From Actinomycetes bacterium (lineage in GTDB: Bacteria; Actinomycetota; Acidimicrobiia; Acidimicrobiales; Acidimicrobiaceae): a stretch of 8,201 nucleotides of DNA. The position numbers were made by a program, and so were the translations under genes. Location: positions 1 to 8,201 of the forward strand of contig JAJYGZ010000197.1 of assembly GCA_021790495.1 (NCBI GenBank), given 5' to 3'. The notes below the pieces were generated by a model. The model saw only the letters and a program-made list of their open reading frames with translations, did not search any database and had not been told where the DNA came from. Position 1 is the stretch's first letter. Each line of letters begins with the position of its first letter. Below, one piece after another: positions 1 through 6,597 of this stretch.

Positions 1-2
1 AC

Positions 3-77
3 TTTGCCGAGATGACTACGCTTGGGGTCGAAGTGATCGTTCCGCGGTTGTCCGCCGCGGGCGGGTTATGGGACTGA
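3..77 (+). CDS. 3' end of an unidentified upstream gene (partial)
   Basis: Frame 3 is open from the left edge to TGA at 75-77 and reads as 24 residues, FAEMTTLGVEVIVPRL followed by SAAGGLWD. The alternation of hydrophobic residues and the LGVEVIV strand look like the last beta-alpha unit of a globular enzyme. The C-terminal end of luciferase-like flavin/F420 monooxygenases is one possibility, but 24 residues are too few to assign a family. Frame 1 is closed early by TGA at 13-15. The opposite strand also carries an open frame here, but its product is a low-complexity Ser/Thr/Pro-rich peptide without a ribosome binding site. The call is an inference from composition only. Confidence 0.3.
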   Translation, partial: FAEMTTLGVEVIVPRLSAAGGLWD

Positions 78-292
78 ACCGCAGGCGACATTGACTGCTG
101 GTCAAGCATGCCAACCAAGGACATATTTACCGACCCGCTAAAATACGATAATTCCAATTTCTAGGCGCCGATAGTTTCACTTAGATTCGGCGCAGTGTGA
201 ATCCCATTTTCAGGATGCGGTCGCTTTTCGGCCAAGCAACCCAAAAGAACCCTTTGGGAACACAGCAAAAGGCTTTATGCCGTGGAGGAAGA
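78..292 (+). promoter_or_regulatory. Leader of the transporter gene with three inverted repeats and an AT-rich promoter-like patch
   Basis: This gap holds no convincing gene. Three perfect inverted repeats are visible: TTGAC at 91-95 with GTCAA at 101-105; GCGCCGA at 165-171 with TCGGCGC at 187-193 (15-nt loop); and CCCAAA at 240-245 with TTTGGG at 253-258. An AT-rich patch at 121-160 contains TAAAAT (139-144) and GATAAT (147-152), either of which could be a -10 element, but neither has a good -35 box at normal spacing. The 165-193 repeat lies downstream of these, so in a transcript starting there it would be a 5'-UTR hairpin; otherwise it could be an operator. Regulation is inferred, not shown. 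Confidence 0.3.
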
Positions 293-1171
293 GTGTCAGA
301 TTACAAAGCAACCGCAAGAGGTAAGGCGGATGAGCGAGCGCGTCCGGCGGTATGGTCCGATCCCGCTCTTGATGACGCCGTCGCCGAGATTGAAGTTGAA
401 GACACGTTTATACGTGCCGTTGACGAAGGGCGTAGGCGAATCTCCCGACGACTCGTGCCGCTATTGGCCACCGGCCTGGTTGGGGGCATTGACGTGGGTA
501 CGGGTGTCCTGGCGCTCCTTTTAGTTGAAGATACAACGCATTCCAAGCTCTTGGGCGGTCTGGCATTTTCAGTGGGGTTCATCGCCTTAGCTTTGGCTCG
601 AAGTGAGCTGTTCACTGAGGACTTTTTGATTCCGGTCTCCACGGTAATTGCCCGCCAGGCTCAAGTTCGCGGTCTCTTGCGGCTCTGGCTCGGTACTCTT
701 GTCGGGAATCTCGCTGGTGGCTGGATATTTACCTGGCTGATAATCGCGGGGTTTCCCGCGCTGAGGGGCCAAGCAATCAAGTCGGGGGCATACTACGTCG
801 GGCTCGGACTCGGCGGGAGGGCATTTGTCCTGGCCATTATCGGTGGTGCAGTGATAACTCTGATGACCTGGATGCAGCACGGATCGGAGGCAATTGCCGG
901 AAAAATCGTCGCCGCGATAACCGGAGCATTCTTGTTGGGCGCCGCCGGGCTCAACCATGCCATCGTGAACTCGCTCTTGATGTTCGCCGCTTTGCAGACC
1001 GGGCACGCGCCTTTTGGGTATCTTCAGTGGGCCGAAACCGCGGGATGGGCGGCAATTGGAAACTTCGTCGGAGGAGTTGGACTGGTAACGCTTTTGCGAA
1101 TAGTCCAAGTTCCCCACACCGTAAAAGCCGAACGCGAGCACCCGGCTCCCGGCGTACCGCTGCACGAGTGA
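293..1171 (+). CDS. Formate/nitrite transporter (FNT) family membrane protein
   Basis: This is a 292-residue inner-membrane channel of the FNT family (FocA/NirC/YfdC fold), which moves small monovalent anions such as formate or nitrite; the actual substrate cannot be read from the sequence. After a charged N-terminal tail of about 50 residues come hydrophobic segments near 54-78, 86-103, 128-154, 175-195, 203-231 and 250-271. Family-like stretches are SELFTEDFLIPV (104-115), GNLAGGW (138-144), LNHAIVNSLL (220-229, whose His is likely the conserved pore histidine) and GNFVGGVGLV (256-265). The length is near the family norm. I start at GTG 293 because GGAGG at 284-288 lies just upstream. An upstream in-frame GTG at 197 has no ribosome binding site and would add a non-conserved-looking 32 residues. 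It converges on the cobalamin operon and is probably not part of it. The frame continues open beyond its TGA. Confidence 0.88.
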   Translation: MSDYKATARGKADERARPAVWSDPALDDAVAEIEVEDTFIRAVDEGRRRISRRLVPLLATGLVGGIDVGTGVLALLLVEDTTHSKLLGGLAFSVGFIALALARSELFTEDFLIPVSTVIARQAQVRGLLRLWLGTLVGNLAGGWIFTWLIIAGFPALRGQAIKSGAYYVGLGLGGRAFVLAIIGGAVITLMTWMQHGSEAIAGKIVAAITGAFLLGAAGLNHAIVNSLLMFAALQTGHAPFGYLQWAETAGWAAIGNFVGGVGLVTLLRIVQVPHTVKAEREHPAPGVPLHE

Positions 1172-1429
1172 GCGGCAGCTGATCGCGCCGCCGAGGCGCC
1201 GACAGGGGTAAAGCTCTACGTCTTTAGCCCCAACATCGACCTCAACGGCTGGGCGCAGTGGTTGCTCCCTTGTCGGCGCGGCGTCTCAGGCGAGATGTCT
1301 TGGGACGGCCAGTTCAGCTACCAGGGGAGATCAATCGTAGCCACACCAGTAGGAGCCAAGCTCCATCGCTCGGGATGCGTCGTGGGAGTTTTCGGCAAAG
1401 TTGTGTCGATGCGGCTCACCGATCGGTGA
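1172..1429 (+). pseudogene. Open, coding-like frame after the transporter stop; gene remnant or read-through extension
   Basis: Directly after the TGA at 1169-1171 the same reading frame is open for 85 codons to TGA at 1427-1429. The third codon positions are clearly GC-biased, and the product looks protein-like, with KLYVFSPNIDLNGWAQWLLP near its first third and MSWDGQFSYQGRSIVATPVG in its second half. The other plus frame is Arg/Ser-rich, as expected of a shadow. There is no ATG, GTG or TTG before TTG 1262, and neither that codon nor ATG 1295 has a good ribosome binding site. So it is not an obvious independent gene. It could be a decayed gene lacking its 5' end, a read-through extension of the transporter, or chance. 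I do not recognise a family. Its last codons overlap the ferredoxin gene tail to tail by 14 nt. Confidence 0.3.
1185..1231. terminator. Two hairpins between convergent genes, possible terminator without U-tract
   Basis: GCGCC at 1185-1189 pairs with GGCGC at 1195-1199 (5-nt loop). GGGG plus TAAAG at 1205-1213 pairs with CTTTA (1222-1226) and CCCC (1228-1231), leaving one bulged G at 1227 and an 8-nt loop. They sit just after the transporter stop, in the convergent gap. No T-run follows on either strand, so a classical intrinsic terminator is not shown. Confidence 0.25.
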
Positions 1430-1430
1430 G
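1415..1430. repeat. 16-bp perfect palindrome spanning the convergent gene ends
   Basis: CTCACCGATCGGTGAG is identical to its own reverse complement. It contains the minus-strand ferredoxin stop (TCA at 1416-1418) and the stop of the plus-strand open frame (TGA at 1427-1429). Read in the used frame on each strand it gives Leu-Thr-Asp-Arg-stop. It could be a protein-binding site or a short bidirectional hairpin; there is no U-tract. Confidence 0.6.
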
Positions 1431-1652
1431 AACCAGCGCGTCGCGAGGGCAGATCTCAACGCATTCCAAGCACTGGGTGCACCGCTGGGTATCGATCGCG
1501 ATGCCGCCGGCGAAGCGCGATAGGGCATTGTTGGGGCAGGTGATTAGACAGGCTCCGCATCCCGAACACATCGAGCGCACAAAGACTAGGCGCTCGGCTC
1601 CAACTGCGAACTCGCTTGGCGTTGGTGGGCTTAGCACGTCAAGTCTGGTCAT
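1416..1652 (-). CDS. 2x[4Fe-4S] ferredoxin-type protein, last gene of the cobalamin operon
   Basis: This is a 78-residue soluble electron-transfer protein. It has two canonical cluster motifs: CSGCGACLITCP with Cys 29, 32, 35 and 39, and CTQCLECVEICP with Cys 58, 61, 64 and 68, the classical bacterial-type two-cluster ferredoxin spacing. All eight ligands are present. I chose ATG 1652, which has GAGAG five nt upstream and overlaps the end of cbiGH by 14 nt. ATG 1667 and ATG 1682 are in frame and would lengthen the overlap. The tight coupling to cbiGH suggests a function with it. From the literature as I recall it, the long Bacillus megaterium CbiH60 carries an Fe-S cluster for the C17 methylation/ring-contraction step, so this ferredoxin could supply an equivalent redox function in trans. 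It could also serve another enzyme. The family call is firm; the partner is inference. Confidence 0.9.
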   Translation of the reverse strand: MTRLDVLSPPTPSEFAVGAERLVFVRSMCSGCGACLITCPNNALSRFAGGIAIDTQRCTQCLECVEICPRDALVLTDR

Positions 1653-3348
1653 TGCGACTCTCGTCATCAGTGCGCTTCGCATAGCCGCGCGGGGTGATGA
1701 AGTTGGAACCCTTTGCGTAACTTTGCGTCGATCCGACCAAGACCACAGTTGTCATGTCCACGGAGCTCGGGTCAAAATTCTCCATTGTGGTGAGGGTGAC
1801 GACTTGATTGGGGCGATAGGCGTCCTTGACTATGCCGACGGGCGTGTTTGACGGGCGGTGTTTGGCAAGTATTTCCACCGCCCTGGCTAAGTGCCAGTCG
1901 CGCCCTTTTGATCTCGGGTTGTAGAAGACGACCACGAAGTCTCCGACCGCGGCGGCCTTGATCCGTTCCTCTATCACCGAATAGGGGGTCAAAAGGTCGC
2001 TTAGGGAGATATAGCAATGATCGTGGCCGAGGGGAGCACCCAGAAGCGACGACGCCGCCAGGCCGGCGGTGATCCCAGGAACGACTTCGATCTCGGGGTC
2101 GGATCCCATCTCGTCCGTCGAGCCAGCCAATTCATAGACCAGCGTGGCCAGGGCATACACACCGGGATCGCCCGACCCGAGCAACACGACGTGATGTCCA
2201 AGCGACGCGAGTTCCAGGGCACGTCCTGCCCGCTTGACTTCGTCTCCGATCGGGCTCGGGTCAAGGTATTGGTTGGGGGAGGTGAGCTCCTTGATACTCG
2301 ATACATAGGCTTCGAAACCGATGATCGCGTCGGCCTCGGCGATTCGTGCTGCCGCACGCGGGGCAATGAGATCCATCGCTCCAGGTCCGATGCCGCATAT
2401 GCTTAGGCGCCCCCTGCCTGGCTTTTTTGCAATCGCTGCAGTGGCGTGGCTGTTTTTGACCTTTTCGACCACGAGATGCGAGCCTGGTCCGGCCGCCCTG
2501 AGAGCCGCGGCCTCGGCGACCGACGCTGTTCCGACGTGGGCAAAGACATCGGCCGAGGGGGTGGGGACCGCAATGTCGGCGAGTTCGTCGGAGTCGAAGG
2601 AGATGATCGGGTAACCAAGCGCGACGATGGCGGGGTGTGTGGCACGAATATTGATCGTCGCCACGGCCCTGACGGCGCGTGGATGAATACCCGCCGCTGA
2701 TATTGCCGCCACAAAAAGATCCGCAAGCTGTTCGGCGGTGGCGTCGCTCGAGCACCCGATCCCCGCGACGTATTGGGTTGGAATCAGCGCGGCGCGAGCC
2801 GATGCACGGGGGGCTTGGGCCAAGAACTCTTCGATGCGGCCGGCTTGGTCATCCATAAGTACTTCGTTGGGTCCCTCGCCCGTAGCGAGCATCAAGGGAA
2901 CTCGATGGTTGAAGGGGTTGAGAAGTCTCGGCGGAGCACCTGCGTTTGTCGAGGCGATAATTGCCGCTACGTCCCCGACCGTCGAGCATCCTCGAAATCC
3001 GTCCAGGGCTGGCGACCAAGCTGCATCCGACGCGGTGGTAATGACGGCGTGTGATTCGAGAAGACCCGCAACACGGCGCGCCAAGGCATTTGCGCCACTG
3101 TGCGATCCAACCAAAGGTACGACGAATTTGCCGTCTTGATCGATGCAGATTATCGCCGGATCTCGCTCTTTTTGGCTCAGGTGTGAGGATATGATGCGCA
3201 CAGCGGCGGGGATCGCCATGATGAGAACCAGCGTCCGATCGGGTTCCCAGCACTCCCGCAGCTCGGCGCGAGTGAAGCTGCGAATGTCGCTGCATCCAAT
3301 TCGGGCGGCAATTTGGCGGCCCGCGTCGTTCAGGACCAGAGTTGTCAT
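1639..3348 (-). CDS. cbiGH: CbiG-CbiH fusion: cobalt-precorrin-5A hydrolase / cobalt-precorrin-3B C17-methyltransferase
   Basis: This 569-residue cytoplasmic enzyme fuses two steps of corrin synthesis. Residues about 1-305 are CbiG, which opens the delta-lactone of cobalt-precorrin-5A and releases acetaldehyde. Its N-terminal domain has VPLVGSHSGANALARRVAGL (about 77-96) and its C-terminal domain starts at YVAGIGCSSDAT (about 193). Residues about 314-560 are CbiH/CobJ, the SAM-dependent C17 methyltransferase that drives ring contraction. Visible there are GIGPG (319-323), SGDPGVYA (392-399), VVPGITAG (422-429), FYNPRSKGR (475-483) and a C-terminal ITPRGY. ATG 3348 is preferred: it follows the cbiET stop by one nt and GGTGAG lies upstream. 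GTG 3357 would add three residues. The 3' end overlaps the ferredoxin. Having CbiG argues for the anaerobic, cobalt-early pathway. The order of domains is opposite to the pathway order (CbiH acts before CbiG). Confidence 0.93.
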   Translation of the reverse strand: MTTLVLNDAGRQIAARIGCSDIRSFTRAELRECWEPDRTLVLIMAIPAAVRIISSHLSQKERDPAIICIDQDGKFVVPLVGSHSGANALARRVAGLLESHAVITTASDAAWSPALDGFRGCSTVGDVAAIIASTNAGAPPRLLNPFNHRVPLMLATGEGPNEVLMDDQAGRIEEFLAQAPRASARAALIPTQYVAGIGCSSDATAEQLADLFVAAISAAGIHPRAVRAVATINIRATHPAIVALGYPIISFDSDELADIAVPTPSADVFAHVGTASVAEAAALRAAGPGSHLVVEKVKNSHATAAIAKKPGRGRLSICGIGPGAMDLIAPRAAARIAEADAIIGFEAYVSSIKELTSPNQYLDPSPIGDEVKRAGRALELASLGHHVVLLGSGDPGVYALATLVYELAGSTDEMGSDPEIEVVPGITAGLAASSLLGAPLGHDHCYISLSDLLTPYSVIEERIKAAAVGDFVVVFYNPRSKGRDWHLARAVEILAKHRPSNTPVGIVKDAYRPNQVVTLTTMENFDPSSVDMTTVVLVGSTQSYAKGSNFITPRGYAKRTDDESRNDQT

Positions 3349-3349
3349 C

Positions 3350-4624
3350 TCACTCACCGGCTATCGCCTTCCGGCTTGAGATAAAGACAGGGTTGTAAGG
3401 TTCAAGGCGACTTCCGTTCGGACCAAGAGGAACGCTTCTGTGAATCTGGACCATTACTTGATCCGCAAGGTGCTTCCGTTGGGCCAATGCGCTCTCGAGC
3501 GTGGCCGCGCTCGCCACGATGCGAACCCGCTCGTCTAAGGCGGCCACTACCGCCTCAAGGGCGCGAAGCCCACCGCCTCCGAGAAAGACTGCGCTTGGCC
3601 GCCGAAGCGTGTTGGCGACATCGCAAATATCTGCGTGAACCACAGTCGGCTTTACACCAGTGGATGCGGCGTTTTTTTCGATCAGATCGCACTCGAGTTG
3701 GCCAAGTTCGATCGCCACCAGATCCAAATCGGGCCGGATGCGCAGAACATCTAGTCCGACCGAGCCAGAGCCGGCGCCAACGTCCCAAATCGTAGCGCCA
3801 AAAGGCAGGCTCCAGGGTTCGAGTTTGGCGATTACAACTGCGCGCACCTCGGGTTTGGTTATCATTTGGCCCCGAGCGAGATAGCGGGGCGCCTGGGCCG
3901 CGCCGATAGCCGATGTCTCGATCGAGGGACTTTGGCCAGCTTGCAAGGTGGGACCACCCGAGGTGGCTGACTCTTTCCAAACGACCATTACGGCGAAGTT
4001 GTCGACAAGGTCAAATTCCGGGCCGATAGCGGAACCGGCCGGTATCGTCACCCAGCGCTGCGTAGCGAATCCCAGGCGAGAAAAGACATCTACTCGATAG
4101 TCGTCGAGGCCTCGGTCCGCGAGCAGCTTCATGATCTGGGCGACGCCGAGTTCGGGCGAACACATTATCGCCAGCTTCGCACATCCAGCTCGAAGGTGCC
4201 CAGAAATTGCCGCCTTGGCCGCATTGGCGCGACTGCCAAGCGCGGAGATCACCACTGCATCGTCCCAATTCAGGCCAAGTCGGGCAAATGCGTTGGCGAT
4301 CGCGGGCGTAGCGGGTGCAACGTGGATTGGCGTTCCGCCAAAGACTTCACGAAGATGCCGCACCGGTCCGAAAAAACCAGGATCGCCTGACGCGAGAATC
4401 AATACCGCGCCGGGCACCTCGACGAGACTCGCGATGGTGTTGGAAAAACCCGCATCGTAGTTCAATACTCCAAGCAAGGGTACGTCGCTAGGCAGCTTCA
4501 GGGCGTCGAAGTACTCCTGTTTGGCGACAATGGTTACGCCTTGTGCAAACGCGTCGAGCCAGTCCAGGGGAATCGGGGCATGCACTTCGCCGGCGAAGCC
4601 GAGCACAAAGATTGAGTTAGGCAC
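3350..4624 (-). CDS. cbiET: CbiE-CbiT fusion (CobL-type): precorrin-6B/cobalt-precorrin-7 C5,C15-methyltransferase, decarboxylating
   Basis: A 424-residue cytoplasmic bifunctional enzyme of the CobL layout. Residues 1-215 are the CbiE domain (C5 methylation), with SGDPGFFG at 79-86. Residues about 245-424 are the CbiT domain (C15 methylation and decarboxylation of the C12 acetate), opening with MITKPEVRA (254-262) and carrying the class I SAM motif WDVGAGSGSVGLD (280-292) and FLGGGG (347-352). A low-complexity linker spans about 216-245. The CbiE half is divergent: the N-terminal stretch reads VLGFAGEVHAPI, where homologs usually have a GxG-rich loop, and ISALGS stands where SLHGR is usual. 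The start is GTG 4624, overlapping the end of cbiD by 8 nt, with no strong ribosome binding site, so translational coupling is likely. It lies in the same operon, one nt before cbiGH. Confidence 0.92.
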   Translation of the reverse strand: MPNSIFVLGFAGEVHAPIPLDWLDAFAQGVTIVAKQEYFDALKLPSDVPLLGVLNYDAGFSNTIASLVEVPGAVLILASGDPGFFGPVRHLREVFGGTPIHVAPATPAIANAFARLGLNWDDAVVISALGSRANAAKAAISGHLRAGCAKLAIMCSPELGVAQIMKLLADRGLDDYRVDVFSRLGFATQRWVTIPAGSAIGPEFDLVDNFAVMVVWKESATSGGPTLQAGQSPSIETSAIGAAQAPRYLARGQMITKPEVRAVVIAKLEPWSLPFGATIWDVGAGSGSVGLDVLRIRPDLDLVAIELGQLECDLIEKNAASTGVKPTVVHADICDVANTLRRPSAVFLGGGGLRALEAVVAALDERVRIVASAATLESALAQRKHLADQVMVQIHRSVPLGPNGSRLEPYNPVFISSRKAIAGE

Positions 4625-5672
4625 TTGTCACTACCGTATCGCCTTCGAAATCGCTCATGATGAGCGAGAACGATATTTCAGGGCCAAGTTCGGACTTACA
4701 CTGTTGGGCAGCCCACTCGCAGAGGCGCCTTAGCGGCGCTAGCTCGCCTTGGGACAAGCAGACTTCGAAGAAGTGGCGCGCGGTGTCAGTCTCGGTTGCC
4801 GAGGCTATAACCTGTTGGCTCGCGCCGACTTCGGTTGCAGCCTGCATGAGAACCTGGTTGTCCAACGCGCTGCGGTGAAAATGGGTCATTAGGTACCCAC
4901 CGGCAAGTTTGGTTATCTTGCCCACCATTCCCACCCAGGTAATTTTGGTAACGCCAGCTTTTTTGCAGCGCTTGAGGGCCACACCGGTGAAGTCGCCCAC
5001 CTCGACGAACGAGACGATTTCGAGCTTATCGAAGAGCTTAATGGCGAGCGCTTCGGACCTGCTGCCCGTAGCTAGGACGATTTCGGTAATTCCTTGGGCT
5101 GCGGCCACGTCGATTTGCTGGATGACCGAGGCTCGGTAGGCTGCGGTGGAAAATGGCCTGACGATGCCGGTGGTGCCAAGAATCGAGATGCCTCCAATGA
5201 TTCCGAGGCGATCGTTGGTGGTCTTTGACGCCATCTCCTGGCCCCCCGGCACCGATATGGTAACCATGAATGCCTTTTCGGTGACCTCTTGGATCGCTAA
5301 GGTGATCATGCGGCGAGGGACGGGATTAATCGCTGGGCCGCCGACTTCGAGCCCGAGGCCCGGTTTTGTAATGATGCCGACGCCTTTGCCCGCCGCGAAC
5401 TGCATCTCGGTTCCTTCGATCGGACTGAGCGACGCGATAATGAGCGCTCCGTGGGTGCAGTCGGGGTCGTCACCAGCATCCTTGATGACGCCAGGGCCCT
5501 CAGGTGTCCACTCCACGGCGAAAGGCACTCTTGCTCCGCTTGGAATCGCCACCTCCACCGTGTCGACTTGGACTCCGCGCGTTATTGCAAGTGCCGCCGC
5601 CTTTGCCGCGGCGGACGCGCAAGTGCCGGTGGTCCATCCGGTTCGAAGTTGTGCTGGTCTGGTTGGAGTCAC
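4617..5672 (-). CDS. cbiD: Cobalt-precorrin-5B C1-methyltransferase CbiD
   Basis: A 351-residue cytoplasmic SAM-dependent methyltransferase of the anaerobic corrin pathway, acting at C1 after CbiG opens the lactone. The CbiD signature is unmistakable: LRTGWTTGTCASAAAKAA (9-26), KDAGDDPDCTHGA (64-76), GKGVGIITKPGLGLEVGG (95-112), NPVPRRMI (116-123), GISILGTTGIVRPFS (161-175) and a C-terminal GMVGKITKLAGG (248-259). The length is typical. GTG 5672 is the only usable start, because upstream in the same frame there are just seven sense codons and then the cbiF TAG stop. No good ribosome binding site precedes it, so it is probably translated by reinitiation after cbiF, 21 nt upstream. Its presence, rather than the aerobic CobF, fixes the pathway type. 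Confidence 0.95.
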   Translation of the reverse strand: MTPTRPAQLRTGWTTGTCASAAAKAAALAITRGVQVDTVEVAIPSGARVPFAVEWTPEGPGVIKDAGDDPDCTHGALIIASLSPIEGTEMQFAAGKGVGIITKPGLGLEVGGPAINPVPRRMITLAIQEVTEKAFMVTISVPGGQEMASKTTNDRLGIIGGISILGTTGIVRPFSTAAYRASVIQQIDVAAAQGITEIVLATGSRSEALAIKLFDKLEIVSFVEVGDFTGVALKRCKKAGVTKITWVGMVGKITKLAGGYLMTHFHRSALDNQVLMQAATEVGASQQVIASATETDTARHFFEVCLSQGELAPLRRLCEWAAQQCKSELGPEISFSLIMSDFEGDTVVTSA

Positions 5673-5693
5673 TAAGGCCGCTTTGGTCTCTGG

Positions 5694-6503
5694 CTAGAGC
5701 TTGGCCGTCGTGGCCCTGCTCGGCCTTCCGGTAGTGGTACCACTCAGCGAGCGCTTGCGGAACTTATGGGAAAAATCTGGTCGGTAGAGGTGCGAGCGCC
5801 CTGCTTTGCCAGCTAACGCCTCGCCCACTAGGACAAGTACGGTCCGCTTGGCTCGGGATGCCACCAGATCGGCGGCGAGCCTGCCCACGGTGGTGGTTAC
5901 GATGCGCTCGTCAGGCCATGTGGTTCTAATTGCGATCACTGCTGGAGTGGACTCGTCAAAGGCGCTTCCTTCGCACAGGAGTGCCTCCTGCACCAAATTG
6001 GGACTCGCGGCCGAGAGAAAGATTCCGATCGATCCGCCGATTCGGGCATACGCCGATAGCGTTTCGCGCTCGGGCATCGAAGCCGACGTCTTGGACGCCA
6101 ACCTCGTGAAGACGACCGATTGGGCCACCTTGGGAATGGTGAGTTCACGGCCGATTCGCGCCGCGGTGGCCGCTACCGACGTGACTCCAGGTATAACTTC
6201 GAATTCCAGATCCAAACGCATGCACTCGTCGATCTGCTCTTGAATCGCGCCGTAAACCGAAGGGTCGCCAGAGTGAAGGCGGACGATCGCTTTTCCGTTG
6301 TTGGAGGTGTAAACCTCTACCACGTCTTCGAGGGTCATTGTCGCCGAATCGAAGGTGACCGGGTTAGATTCACAGTAACCTAGGAGCGATTTAGGGACGA
6401 GCGACGAAGCCCAGATGACTACTTCGGCCCCCGCCAAGCGTTTGGCTCCCGCGACGGTTATTAAGTCCGGATCGCCTGGTCCAGCACCGACAAAGCTGAT
6501 CAA
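5694..6503 (-). CDS. cbiF: Cobalt-precorrin-4 / precorrin-4 C11-methyltransferase CbiF (CobM)
   Basis: A 269-residue cytoplasmic uroporphyrin-III C-methyltransferase-family enzyme that transfers a methyl group from SAM to C11. The family motifs are GAGPGDPDL (6-14), IWASSLVP (30-37), RLHSGDPSVYGAIQEQ (75-90), EVIPGVTSVAATAA (102-115) and SVVFTRLASKT (129-139). The CbiF identity is supported by ASSLVP and by GIFLSA (160-165). About 25 residues at the C-terminus (SHKFRKRSLSG and beyond) are a basic tail beyond the conserved core. The start is TTG 6503, backed by AGGAG (6513-6509) five nt upstream. A large hairpin overlaps this ribosome binding site. It is the first cobalamin gene of the minus-strand operon, 94 nt after the diguanylate cyclase stop. 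Confidence 0.94.
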   Translation of the reverse strand: MISFVGAGPGDPDLITVAGAKRLAGAEVVIWASSLVPKSLLGYCESNPVTFDSATMTLEDVVEVYTSNNGKAIVRLHSGDPSVYGAIQEQIDECMRLDLEFEVIPGVTSVAATAARIGRELTIPKVAQSVVFTRLASKTSASMPERETLSAYARIGGSIGIFLSAASPNLVQEALLCEGSAFDESTPAVIAIRTTWPDERIVTTTVGRLAADLVASRAKRTVLVLVGEALAGKAGRSHLYRPDFSHKFRKRSLSGTTTGRPSRATTAKL

Positions 6504-6510
6504 TTCGGCT

Positions 6511-6548
6511 CCTAGTCATCAAGTTCTACGATACTTGGTGAGTCTAGG
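6511..6548 (-). promoter_or_regulatory. Long hairpin/inverted repeat whose 3' arm includes part of the cbiF ribosome binding site
   Basis: On the plus strand CCTAG (6511-6515) plus TCATCAAGT (6516-6524) faces ACTTGGTGA (6533-6541) plus CTAGG (6544-6548), with an 8-nt loop (6525-6532) and a 2-nt bulge (6542-6543). In the minus-strand transcript this gives 13 pairs and one C-A mismatch. The 3' arm CUAGG contains AGG of the AGGAG ribosome binding site of cbiF. No U-tract follows, so it does not look like a terminator. It could act on translation, or be a DNA operator for a dimeric regulator. Another CTAGG lies at 6556-6560. Confidence 0.5.
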
Positions 6549-6597
6549 CTCCGGGCTAGGCGCAGACGGTGCGGTCGCTTTGGTGTCGGGAAAATCG

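Noticed and set aside
1..124. Minus-strand frame starting at ATG 124 and running off the left edge
   Set aside because: It has no ribosome binding site and gives a Ser/Thr/Pro-rich peptide; the plus-strand frame 3 is more protein-like.
197..292. N-terminal extension of the transporter from GTG 197
   Set aside because: It has no ribosome binding site, holds an inverted repeat, and encodes an atypical extension; GTG 293 has a GGAGG site.
587..1165. 192-residue minus-strand open frame
   Set aside because: It is antisense to the transporter gene, has no ribosome binding site and no recognisable domain, and its composition is unlike a real protein.
1258..1851. 197-residue plus-strand open frame
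   Set aside because: Its product is Arg/Ser-rich without any domain, and it runs antisense across the ferredoxin and the CbiH domain, both of which have clear family motifs.
5146..5697. 183-residue plus-strand open frame
   Set aside because: It is antisense to cbiD, whose signature motifs cover the region; the Pro/Ser-rich composition is typical of a shadow.
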